Shown here: piece by piece, positions 18,813-26,654 of the stretch | Layout of the letters: every line of letters begins with the position of its first letter | How positions within the stretch are numbered: position 1 is the first letter of the stretch | Assembly (NCBI GenBank): GCA_945874895.1 | Contig: CAMCIC010000016.1 | Coordinates: 1 to 64,000 of the forward strand | Length of the DNA stretch: 64,000 nucleotides | Reading direction: 5' to 3' | Source: Akkermansia muciniphila | GTDB taxonomy: Bacteria; Verrucomicrobiota; Verrucomicrobiia; Verrucomicrobiales; Akkermansiaceae | Program-made: the position numbers and the translations under genes | Notes under the pieces: model-generated | Told to the model about the DNA's origin: nothing | What the model saw: the letters and a program-made list of their open reading frames with translations, nothing else | Databases searched by the model: none

Positions 18813-19208
18813 ATGCATCAATACCGCAGCAAAAGCCCCATCATTTGGATACGTCTTGCCTCGTTTTTCTTCTGTTTGCTGCTTTTATCGGCCGTTGGTT
18901 TGGTGATCTTCGCGTTCTACGCCGTATTACACAGTTCGCAGGAAATAATGCTCCGTCTGCTTTATGCGATCGGATTGTTATTCTGTTGTTGGATTCTTTA
19001 CCTTTACTGCGGCTTGATGTGCAAATGTCCTTTGTGCCGGAGCACACCGATGCTACCCAAAGCTTGCGCTAAGCATAGGTTTGCGCGCAAGTTTTTGGGC
19101 ATTTATCGTTTGCGTGTGGCGGCCACCGTTCTTCTGCGCAATCGCTACCGTTGTCCGTATTGCGGCGAATCCACTCACTGCAGTGTGAGGCCAAATCCCA
19201 AGCGGTGA
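18813..19208 (+). CDS. small membrane protein with zinc-ribbon-like cysteines
   Basis: A 131-residue protein I cannot assign to a named family. Two hydrophobic segments (about 9-36 and 45-67) form a membrane hairpin near the N-terminus. After it come CPLC and CPYCGESTHC, about 48 residues apart, a spacing and style that suggest a zinc-ribbon. Between the cysteine pairs is a basic stretch (KHRFARKFLGIYRLRVAATVLLRNRYR). The ATG at 18813 fits the first membrane segment. A promoter-like sequence lies upstream. It is convergent with ligA, with 7 bp between stops. It could be a membrane-bound nucleic-acid-binding or redox protein; nothing in context decides. Confidence 0.7.
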   Translation: MHQYRSKSPIIWIRLASFFFCLLLLSAVGLVIFAFYAVLHSSQEIMLRLLYAIGLLFCCWILYLYCGLMCKCPLCRSTPMLPKACAKHRFARKFLGIYRLRVAATVLLRNRYRCPYCGESTHCSVRPNPKR

Positions 19209-19215
19209 TTTTTTC

Positions 19216-21534
19216 TTATGACGGTGAGGATCCGTTCTCGATCCAGAGGATCAGATCGGCTTCAGTGAGAATTTTCACTCCCAGCTGTTCGGCTTTTTCC
19301 CGTTTGGAACCGCCGCCTTCTCCACAGACAAGATAGCTGGTTTGAGCTGATATCGATCCGCTCACTTTTCCGCCCTTTTGTTCGATCCTTTGTTTGATTT
19401 CCTCGCGCGGAGCGCTGAGTGTTCCAGTGATCACAAAGCTTTTACCTGCGAGTGGCTGCAGTGAGAGATCTACTTCAGAGGGCTTGGGTCGGTAGTTGTC
19501 GGACTTGGGATCAAGTCCGTATTTTTTCAATGATACGAGCAAACTTTTGCCAGCGGTGGAGGAAAAGAAGTCGATGATGTTTTGTGCCGCAACGGATGCG
19601 ACGTCGCCCGATATGGCGTATGGAATCAAGTCAGGATTTTTCTTTTTCGCATCGCTGCGGTTATCGTGTAATAAAATCGTTAGGATGTCAGAGTTCGCGA
19701 GTGCTGGAAAATTCTCATGCAGACGAGAAAGTTCTTTTGCCGCGCTTTCGCCAATTTGTCGGATTCCCATGGCGTAGAGCCATTTGTTCAAAGGCTTGTT
19801 TCGAGCGGATTGTAGACCGTCGATGATCTTCATCGCATTTTTTTCGCCGAATCGACGCGGCTCATCTGCTGTTCCGAGGTTGAGTGGGGCGAGGGAATCA
19901 AGGGTGAGTTCGAACAAATCCAACGGCGAGCGACACAAGTCATCACGCACCAATGCTTCGGCCACCGATTCTCCTAGCGAGGGGATGTCGAGAGCTTTGC
20001 GGGATGCGAAGTGTGTGATGCGAGTCACTGCTTGTGCGGGACATTGGAAATTTGTGCAACGCCAAGCAACGAAACCTTCCTCCTGGGAAATGGGACCTGC
20101 ACAGGAGGGGCAGATGCCACCTGCATGATCGAAAAGAGAAAATGGCTTGGAGCCTTCCGCTTGGTGCAGCACTTTCACGACGGCAGGAATGATTTCACCA
20201 GCTTTTTCAATCAAAACGGACGAACCCAGACGAATGTCTTTTTTGCTGATCTCTTCTTGATTGTGCAAGGTGGCGCGCGAAACCGTGGTGCCGGATACCA
20301 ATACCGGTGCGAGTTCTGCGACAGGAGTTAATACGCCCGTGCGGCCGACTTGAATCGTAATTGCAAGCACACGTGTTTCCTTTTGCTCCGGTAAAAATTT
20401 ATAGGCCGCGGCCCAGCGCGGTGCGCGTGAGGTGAATCCTAAGCGTTCGCGATCCGCGCGATCGAGGAGCTTGATCACCGCGCCATCAGTGGCGTAGTCG
20501 AGATCGTGGCGACTGCGATTCAGTTGTATCACAGCAGCCAGCAGTTCCTCCAGATTGTGGGCGTGAATCAGCGGTTGATTGCGAGGAATATGAAGATCAT
20601 CCAGTAGAGAGTGAAATGCCGCATCGGTTTCCAGTTCTGGACCATCATAGGCGCCCAGGCCATGTGCCAGAAACGCCAGCGGTCGCTGTGCCACAATCTT
20701 TGGATCGAGTTGCTTCAAAGTGCCAGCCGTGGCATTGCGTGGATTGGCAAATGTAGGAAGGCCTGCTTCATCGCGTTCGATGTTCATCGCAGCGAATGCA
20801 GCATTGGGCATGAAAATTTCGCCACGCACTTCCAGTACATCAGGAACAGTTTTTCCTCGCAGCACTTGGGGGATCAGCTTGATGGTGCGAACATTCTGCG
20901 TCACATCGTCCCCCGTTGTTCCATCGCCGCGAGTGGCGGCGTAGTCGAGTTTGCCCTTGCGGTAGACGAGCGTGACAGCGACTCCATCGATCTTCGGTTC
21001 GATCGTCACAGGCACATCAGTACGCGACAGGTTTTTTTGAAGTCGACGGTAAAACTCTACCAATTCGTGCTCGGGGCGATTGTAGGAGAATGAGGATTCC
21101 TGATGATTTTTGAACGCGAGATGGATTTTGTCGCGCAAGCTCACTGGAGCTGTGGAAATGATGAGATCACTATTCACGGCAGCAGGGGATTCCGCAGTCA
21201 GGCGTTCGAGATAGCTGGCGATTTGCCCAAGGATTTCCTCGGACCATTCGAACACATCGTCGATGCTCAGCATGGGCATGAGGTGAGCAACTTGTTGAAA
21301 GGAATCGAGTGGTTTTCCTCCGACGCGCAGGGTGGGAGACTCAGGATCATGGAATTGCGGATGATTGGCCTCGAGTTCTTCCAATTCCCGATAGAGCTTG
21401 TCATATTCCGCATCGGAAATCTCCGGTTGGGCCTTTTCGTAGTAGAGCTCGTTATGGTGCCTCAGTTGACGACGGAGATCCAGAATGCGTTGCTGCGGAT
21501 CATTGTTGGCTTGGTAGGAAAAAAGGTCGTCCAT
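19216..21534 (-). CDS. ligA: NAD-dependent DNA ligase
   Basis: Seals nicks in DNA during replication and repair using NAD+. At 772 residues it is about 100 longer than typical LigA. Visible domains: Ia (LRHHNELYYEKAQPEISDAEYDKLYREL), adenylation domain with catalytic Lys in EPKIDGVAVTLVYRKG, an OB-fold region (VGRTGVLTPVAELAPV), a four-cysteine zinc finger (CPSC .. CTNFQCPAQ), helix-hairpin-helix repeats, and a C-terminal BRCT domain (LAGKSFVITGTL). Part of the extra length is an insertion of about 55 residues between MLSIDD and the catalytic lysine. The ATG at 21534 is chosen; an in-frame GTG at 21576 would add 14 residues. Confidence 0.95.
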   Translation of the reverse strand: MDDLFSYQANNDPQQRILDLRRQLRHHNELYYEKAQPEISDAEYDKLYRELEELEANHPQFHDPESPTLRVGGKPLDSFQQVAHLMPMLSIDDVFEWSEEILGQIASYLERLTAESPAAVNSDLIISTAPVSLRDKIHLAFKNHQESSFSYNRPEHELVEFYRRLQKNLSRTDVPVTIEPKIDGVAVTLVYRKGKLDYAATRGDGTTGDDVTQNVRTIKLIPQVLRGKTVPDVLEVRGEIFMPNAAFAAMNIERDEAGLPTFANPRNATAGTLKQLDPKIVAQRPLAFLAHGLGAYDGPELETDAAFHSLLDDLHIPRNQPLIHAHNLEELLAAVIQLNRSRHDLDYATDGAVIKLLDRADRERLGFTSRAPRWAAAYKFLPEQKETRVLAITIQVGRTGVLTPVAELAPVLVSGTTVSRATLHNQEEISKKDIRLGSSVLIEKAGEIIPAVVKVLHQAEGSKPFSLFDHAGGICPSCAGPISQEEGFVAWRCTNFQCPAQAVTRITHFASRKALDIPSLGESVAEALVRDDLCRSPLDLFELTLDSLAPLNLGTADEPRRFGEKNAMKIIDGLQSARNKPLNKWLYAMGIRQIGESAAKELSRLHENFPALANSDILTILLHDNRSDAKKKNPDLIPYAISGDVASVAAQNIIDFFSSTAGKSLLVSLKKYGLDPKSDNYRPKPSEVDLSLQPLAGKSFVITGTLSAPREEIKQRIEQKGGKVSGSISAQTSYLVCGEGGGSKREKAEQLGVKILTEADLILWIENGSSPS

Positions 21535-21613
21535 ATCGAAAGTGAAGGCATTCTGGAGAAAAAGAGCCTCACTCACAATCTCAATTTCTGGGAAGTCTCA
21601 TTCGAGGAAGGAA

Positions 21614-23047
21614 TCACTTGCTTTTTCCCGCATCCGCGGAATCCGTGAAAAGTTCGGGGTAGTGTTGGCGAATCATCTGTTGTTCTTCGGCAGGGAGTTG
21701 GCGCAGCAGCACGGGCTGATCTTGGGGGCGGAGACCTTTCTGATTGATGCGGTTCATGAGGCTCCAATTGCGCGCAAATTTGCCCGCTTCAGTCTCTCGT
21801 GGTTCAGCGGCAGGCAGATCGTATCGCGTGAAGTCGATGACTTTTTCAGTATGGGGATTGTTGTCAACGCGTAGCAGCGCAAGGCGAAAATCTCGATTCA
21901 TGAACCAGCGGATTTCCTTGTTTTCCTCGGAGGCACGGATGCCACAGCCGCGATGTTGAAATCGGTAGTCGATGCGTTTGTTGTCGGGAAATTCTTTGCG
22001 CCATAGTTCTCCGAATTCTCCCTGCGTGATCAGATTTGTCTCTGGCCAGCGTTGGCGGATTTCCTTCAGCCACAAGGCCAGCCCGTCCATACCATTTCTC
22101 CCACCGTAGCCGTAGATTTTTCGAGCTTCGACCAGACCCATTTCCCATCCACAGGTGACCCAGGCAAAACCATTTCGTCGGAAGCCGTCATCATAGTGAC
22201 ACGCTGTGGTCGCGAGCATCGCCTTGCAGCCGCGCTCCGTGCCCATGTCGAGCAAGGTTTCGATAGGCCCTACCCCCTGTCGACTTCGCCAACGCTCTCC
22301 CTCAACCAAGCGTGATCCGGGGATGCGGGCACAGAGGAAATCGACCGTCCAACCATCGAGATTCACGCAGTCAATGAAGTCTGACTTTTCCCGCGCTGGC
22401 TTGCAAAAATGCTCGCGTGATGGGTAGTAAGGATAGTTGATCGAGCCCTCGCCGTCTCCGTTGTCGACCGCGTATTGGCTCCAGATGGTTCCTTGGCAAA
22501 CGTGAATGCCCTCGACCTCGGCGAGGTAGCGTAGATTTTCCGCCGATAGGAATCCTGCCACTATGCTCTTGGGGCGATAGTTGTTACCCACCATGGTTGT
22601 CACTCGCTTCAGTCCTTCGTGGAGATCTTTGTTCACCTGATCGCGGGTATTGTGCATATTTGAAAAATACGCTCCAGGAATAAAAGTGATCTCATCGCCC
22701 AGTTCTTTCTGATACGTAGCAATCTGCTTGCGCAGTTCGCGATACGATGGTCTTTCATCGTGCAGCGCACGCCAACTGAAGGCCCAGGTGATTCGGCCGC
22801 CGGGCCAGGATCGAGAGATGGCGTCGCGGAAAATCCGCGCCTCCGCGGTTGTGTGGATTTCTGACTCGTCTCTGCCGAGGTTCATCGTGCGTGTGACTTC
22901 GATCTGATTGACTCGCACGATTGTGTTCAAGGTGAGAAAGCGATGCCCCCGGAGTTGTGGTGTTTCTTGGGCGGGTAGGAGCCAGACGCTGAGAAGCAAG
23001 GGAAGCCATAGCATGAGGCGATGAGAGAGAGGCTGCGTGAATGTCAT
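21614..23047 (-). CDS. secreted protein, DUF3863-like
   Basis: A secreted protein of 477 residues, with a signal peptide (LMLWLPLLLSVWLLPAQE) ending near residue 27. The remainder resembles the DUF3863 family known from Bacteroidota and Verrucomicrobiota: WPGGRITWAFSWRALHDERPSYRELR, YLAEVEGIHVCQGTIWSQYAVDNGDGEGS, GWTVDFLCARIPGS and THGG-free central repeats. The layout (barrel-like alternating segments with conserved His, Trp, Asp and Glu) suggests a carbohydrate-active enzyme, possibly deacetylase-like, but I see no diagnostic catalytic motif, so function is open. The family name is from memory. ATG at 23047 fits the signal peptide. It lies 79 bp upstream of ligA on the same strand and is divergent from lnt, with 125 bp between the starts. 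Confidence 0.65.
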   Translation of the reverse strand: MTFTQPLSHRLMLWLPLLLSVWLLPAQETPQLRGHRFLTLNTIVRVNQIEVTRTMNLGRDESEIHTTAEARIFRDAISRSWPGGRITWAFSWRALHDERPSYRELRKQIATYQKELGDEITFIPGAYFSNMHNTRDQVNKDLHEGLKRVTTMVGNNYRPKSIVAGFLSAENLRYLAEVEGIHVCQGTIWSQYAVDNGDGEGSINYPYYPSREHFCKPAREKSDFIDCVNLDGWTVDFLCARIPGSRLVEGERWRSRQGVGPIETLLDMGTERGCKAMLATTACHYDDGFRRNGFAWVTCGWEMGLVEARKIYGYGGRNGMDGLALWLKEIRQRWPETNLITQGEFGELWRKEFPDNKRIDYRFQHRGCGIRASEENKEIRWFMNRDFRLALLRVDNNPHTEKVIDFTRYDLPAAEPRETEAGKFARNWSLMNRINQKGLRPQDQPVLLRQLPAEEQQMIRQHYPELFTDSADAGKSK

Positions 23048-23172
23048 GGATTCGATAGCGATCATGCACCATCTCATTGCTTCCTATGGGAATCAAGTCA
23101 TCATGCTTACGGGTTTTTCCCTTCATCTTCTGATCTTGATGATTTCGATCGAAATCGATACCTTGTTCGCAC

Positions 23173-24936
23173 ATGGATCGATCAAAACTACTGGGAAAAC
23201 GTCTGGGACGCTGGTTTACGGTGGCTTTGAGCGGCATGGCCTTGAGTTGGGCCTATCCTGGTCGGGACTGGGGTATGCTCGCATGGTTCCTTTTGATTCC
23301 GCTGATGGCCGTTCTTTGGACAGCAGCGGACGGATCGAAGAAGCTTCGTGGTTTTGGATATGGCTACCTGTTTGGTGTTGCATTCTTTCTCTGCAATCTT
23401 TCGTGGCTATCCACCGTGAGTGGTTTGGGTGTAGTGATTCTTGGAGGATATCTGGCACTTTATCCAGCGCTGTGGGGAATGGTTCTCAGTCGATGGATGA
23501 ATCCTTGGGGGCGGGATGGCCGTACTCGCCAAGGTCGTGTAGTGTTTCGCTCTCTTGGTTATGCCTTTGCTCACGGATCGCTTTGGGCAGGTCTGGAATG
23601 CTTGCGCGGTTGGGTTTTCACCGGCTTTGGCTGGAACGGTCTTGGCGTTGCCATGCACAACCAACCTGTACTATCTCAGTGCGCGGATCTTTTCGGCGTA
23701 GCCGGGCTTTCTGGTTGGATGGTTTTTTCCCAGTCGATGTTGCTGCAAGTAGCTGCACGTGCGATTAAGGAGGCAAAACAAGCACGACTGCGTGCGCATC
23801 CAGATTTCGTGATCGCTGCTCTGCTTTCGGCGTGTCTATGGATTTATGGATACGCTCGATTGTCATCGGAAAAAAACAAGGAGTTCCTGCCATTGCGCGT
23901 CTGTCTCGTGCAGTTGAATGTGCCGCAGGTAGCGGCCCGGCAATTGTGGACGCCGGAGGAAATCCATCTCGGCTACGAGGAAGAGGTGGAAAAAGCCATG
24001 CAGGCTGTAGATCAGCGCAATCGAGAGGCATTGGATAAAGCGACACAGACTCGTTCAGAAGCTGATGTTTTTTACCCTGATTGGTTGGTGTTGCCTGAAG
24101 TCGCACTGACGGGACGTCTCATGAGTGCGGCCACGGGTGAGCATGCGATGTGGCGAGAAAATGAAATGACAATTGATTCGTTTCGCCAGCATGGGGAGTT
24201 TGACATTCTTCTCGGCATGGGAGAATTGGAAGCTCTAGTCGATGGGGATTTACTGAGCATTGCGGAGAGTCCGAAAGCATGGAACTCTCTGGTTGTGTTG
24301 CCGCGATCATCTCCATTGCAGCGATTTCAAAAGCGTCACCTCGTGATGTTCGGCGAATACATTCCCCTGATGGAGCAAATGCCTTGGCTCAAGCGAATCT
24401 ATGAACAGCAGGCCGGCATGACATTTGATGGTGCCTTTGATGCTGGCACCTCGGTGGAGCCGATTCCCTTGAAGGTGCGCGGGCAACAGATTTCGATCAT
24501 TCCATCGATCTGCTTTGAAGACACTGTGCCGCGTGAAGCGGGGTTGTTTGTGCGCAACGAATCTCAAGTGATTGTCAATGTCACCAATGACGGATGGTTC
24601 GCCCAGAGCGCGGCTGCTGCCCAGCATTTTGCCAATGCCAAATTCCGCGCCATCGAACTGCGCCGCCCCATGATCCGCTGTGCGAACACGGGCGTAAGTG
24701 GGGTGATTTCCACGACAGGTCATGCCCAGACACTAACCGATCCAAATGGCAGCCATTTCACCCGCGGCCATCTTCTGGCGACCGCAAAAATCCCTATCAA
24801 TCCCACCGCCACGCTCTATCAGAAATGCGGTGATGGGCCGGTGTATCTCGCGGCTTTGCTATCCTTGATTGTATGGGGAGTTGTGAACGGACGGTCCCCA
24901 TCCATGCGCACACCAGAAGAGAAGGTCGCGCACTAA
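23173..24936 (+). CDS. lnt: apolipoprotein N-acyltransferase
   Basis: An inner-membrane enzyme that N-acylates the diacylglyceryl-cysteine of lipoproteins, the last step of lipoprotein maturation in Gram-negative bacteria. The 587-residue protein has an N-terminal set of membrane helices (about 1-230) followed by a periplasmic nitrilase-like domain and a last helix near the C-terminus. The catalytic triad is visible: Glu309 (LPEVALTGR), Lys387 (QKRHLVMFGEYIP) and Cys447 (SICFEDTVPREA), with NVTNDGWFAQSAAAAQHFANAKFRAIELRRPMIRCANTGVSG in the family-standard position. Its presence implies an outer membrane with triacylated lipoproteins. The ATG at 23173 is used. Confidence 0.95.
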   Translation: MDRSKLLGKRLGRWFTVALSGMALSWAYPGRDWGMLAWFLLIPLMAVLWTAADGSKKLRGFGYGYLFGVAFFLCNLSWLSTVSGLGVVILGGYLALYPALWGMVLSRWMNPWGRDGRTRQGRVVFRSLGYAFAHGSLWAGLECLRGWVFTGFGWNGLGVAMHNQPVLSQCADLFGVAGLSGWMVFSQSMLLQVAARAIKEAKQARLRAHPDFVIAALLSACLWIYGYARLSSEKNKEFLPLRVCLVQLNVPQVAARQLWTPEEIHLGYEEEVEKAMQAVDQRNREALDKATQTRSEADVFYPDWLVLPEVALTGRLMSAATGEHAMWRENEMTIDSFRQHGEFDILLGMGELEALVDGDLLSIAESPKAWNSLVVLPRSSPLQRFQKRHLVMFGEYIPLMEQMPWLKRIYEQQAGMTFDGAFDAGTSVEPIPLKVRGQQISIIPSICFEDTVPREAGLFVRNESQVIVNVTNDGWFAQSAAAAQHFANAKFRAIELRRPMIRCANTGVSGVISTTGHAQTLTDPNGSHFTRGHLLATAKIPINPTATLYQKCGDGPVYLAALLSLIVWGVVNGRSPSMRTPEEKVAH

Positions 24937-25178
24937 GGAAAAAAGTACCGCTGTGCCGTTCAAGGAGCAAAGAGCCTCGTTCCTGTAAGCTCTCCAAATG
25001 TGGGGTCTAGCGCCCGAATCTGTCTTCCTAGAAAGGCGTGACATCATCGAGCGGTTCGCGCCCCGGATCTAACGCATCGGATCGGGCTTGCAAACCTTTC
25101 GCGAACGCACACAGCAGTTTTGAAAACTACGTCAGGACGGAGCAACCCGCAAGTTGATATCGAAAAAAAGATTTTTTG

Positions 25179-26636
25179 TCAGATCAGGATCGACTTGACC
25201 GGCCGCGATTTCTCTACGCCGGTGAGTTTTGCATCGAGTCCCTGGAACTTGTGGGTGAAGCGTTCGTGATCGATGCCAAGACGATTCAACATGGTGGCGT
25301 GGAGATCGAAGATGCTCACGGGATCGCGTACGATGTTGTAGCAGAAGTCATCGGTCTCGCCGACAGTCATGCCGGGCTTGATCCCGCCTCCCGCGAGAAA
25401 GATGGTGAAGCACCGTGGATGGTGATCACGCCCATAGTTGTCTTGCGTGAGGGCCCCCTGGGAGTAGATGGTGCGGCCAAACTCGCCACCCCAGACGATC
25501 AAGGTGTCGTCGAGCAAGCCCCGTTGCTTGAGATCCTTGATTAGTGCCGCGGTAGGTTGATCGGTGTCGTGGCACTGCCCACGGATGGCCTTGGGGAGTT
25601 GACCATGCTGGTCCCAGCCCATGTGGAAAAGCTGAACAAAGCGCACATCGCGTTCCGCCAGCCGGCGGGCTAACAAACAGTTCGCGGCATAGCTGCCCGG
25701 GCGCTTCACATCGGGTCCATACATGTCAAGGATGTGCTGCGGTTCTTTCGAGAAATCGGTGAGTTCCGGCACACTGGTTTGCATGCGGAATGCCATTTCG
25801 TATTGGGCGATGCGAGCCTCGATGTCAGGATCTCCGACCACGCCGTAGCGCTGTTGGTTGAGAGTATTGAGGTCGTCAAGGGTGGCACGACGCGTGGCGG
25901 CGGACATGCCTTCCGGATTTGAAAGGTAGAGCACCGGATCACCTGAATTCCGAAATTTTACACCTTGGTGTTGTGCTGGCAAAAAACCGCTGCCCCAGAG
26001 TCGATCGTAGAGCGGTTGATCGTCTTTGCGCCCACTGCCAAAGGATGTCATCACCACAAAGGCGGGCAGGTCTTTGTTTTCACTGCCGAGGCCATAACTG
26101 AGCCATGAGCCCATACTAGGGTAGCCTGCAATTTGTCGACCCGTTTGGAAAAAGGTAATGGCGGGATCGTGGTTGATCGCCTGTGTGTGCATGGATTTGA
26201 TAAAGCACAATTCATCAGCGATGCCTGAGATGTGAGGCATCAATTCGCTGATCGTGGCGCGACTTTCCCCGTGCTCTGCGAACTTGAAAATGCTGGGCGC
26301 GACAGGGAAGTTTTTCTGCTTGGACGTCATGCCGGTGAGGCGTTGCCCTTGTCGGATCGAATCCGGTAGATCCTTGCCGAACATCTTCGCCATCTGCGGC
26401 TTGGGATCGAACAAATCCATCTGCGAAGGCGCGCCAGATTGAAACAGATAGATCACACGCTTCGCTTTGATCGGCAAGTGTGGGAAGCCGTTGATGATGC
26501 CGGGAGCGGTGGCGGCTTGCAACAGATTCGGCGAGACCAGCGAGTTCAAGGCGGTGAGACCTAGGATCGACGATGTGCTGGTGAGGAAGGTGCGGCGGTT
26601 GATGGCATCCTGTGCTTGCAAAAGAAAGGGATTCAT
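25179..26636 (-). CDS. Tat-exported DUF1501 protein (second copy)
   Basis: Paralogue of the protein at 17081-18547, with 485 residues. The N-terminus carries a Tat signal (NRRTFLTSTSSILGLTALNSL), then AKRVIYLFQSGAPSQMDLFDPKP, FIKSMHTQAINHDPAITF, GSWLSYGLGSENKDLPAFVVM, RFVQLFHMGWDQHG, VWGGEFGRTIYSQG and GRDHHPRCFTIFLAGGG. It is the second gene of its pair, 18 bp after its DUF1549/1553 partner. Compared with the first copy it has QAINHDPA in place of QFNHAPA, so the two belong to different subtypes. The 242-bp gap downstream to lnt (convergent) holds no clear terminator. Confidence 0.92.
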   Translation of the reverse strand: MNPFLLQAQDAINRRTFLTSTSSILGLTALNSLVSPNLLQAATAPGIINGFPHLPIKAKRVIYLFQSGAPSQMDLFDPKPQMAKMFGKDLPDSIRQGQRLTGMTSKQKNFPVAPSIFKFAEHGESRATISELMPHISGIADELCFIKSMHTQAINHDPAITFFQTGRQIAGYPSMGSWLSYGLGSENKDLPAFVVMTSFGSGRKDDQPLYDRLWGSGFLPAQHQGVKFRNSGDPVLYLSNPEGMSAATRRATLDDLNTLNQQRYGVVGDPDIEARIAQYEMAFRMQTSVPELTDFSKEPQHILDMYGPDVKRPGSYAANCLLARRLAERDVRFVQLFHMGWDQHGQLPKAIRGQCHDTDQPTAALIKDLKQRGLLDDTLIVWGGEFGRTIYSQGALTQDNYGRDHHPRCFTIFLAGGGIKPGMTVGETDDFCYNIVRDPVSIFDLHATMLNRLGIDHERFTHKFQGLDAKLTGVEKSRPVKSILI

Positions 26637-26654
26637 GGCGGTCAGGGGAAAAAG

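Noticed and set aside
18614-19072. A 152-codon frame overlapping the small membrane protein
   Set aside because: Starts upstream of the promoter-like element and lacks the cysteine pattern; the frame starting at 18813 is better supported.
23037-23768. Plus-strand frame overlapping the lnt start
   Set aside because: Different frame from lnt; Ser/Cys/Trp-rich and without family features; lnt has its full catalytic triad.
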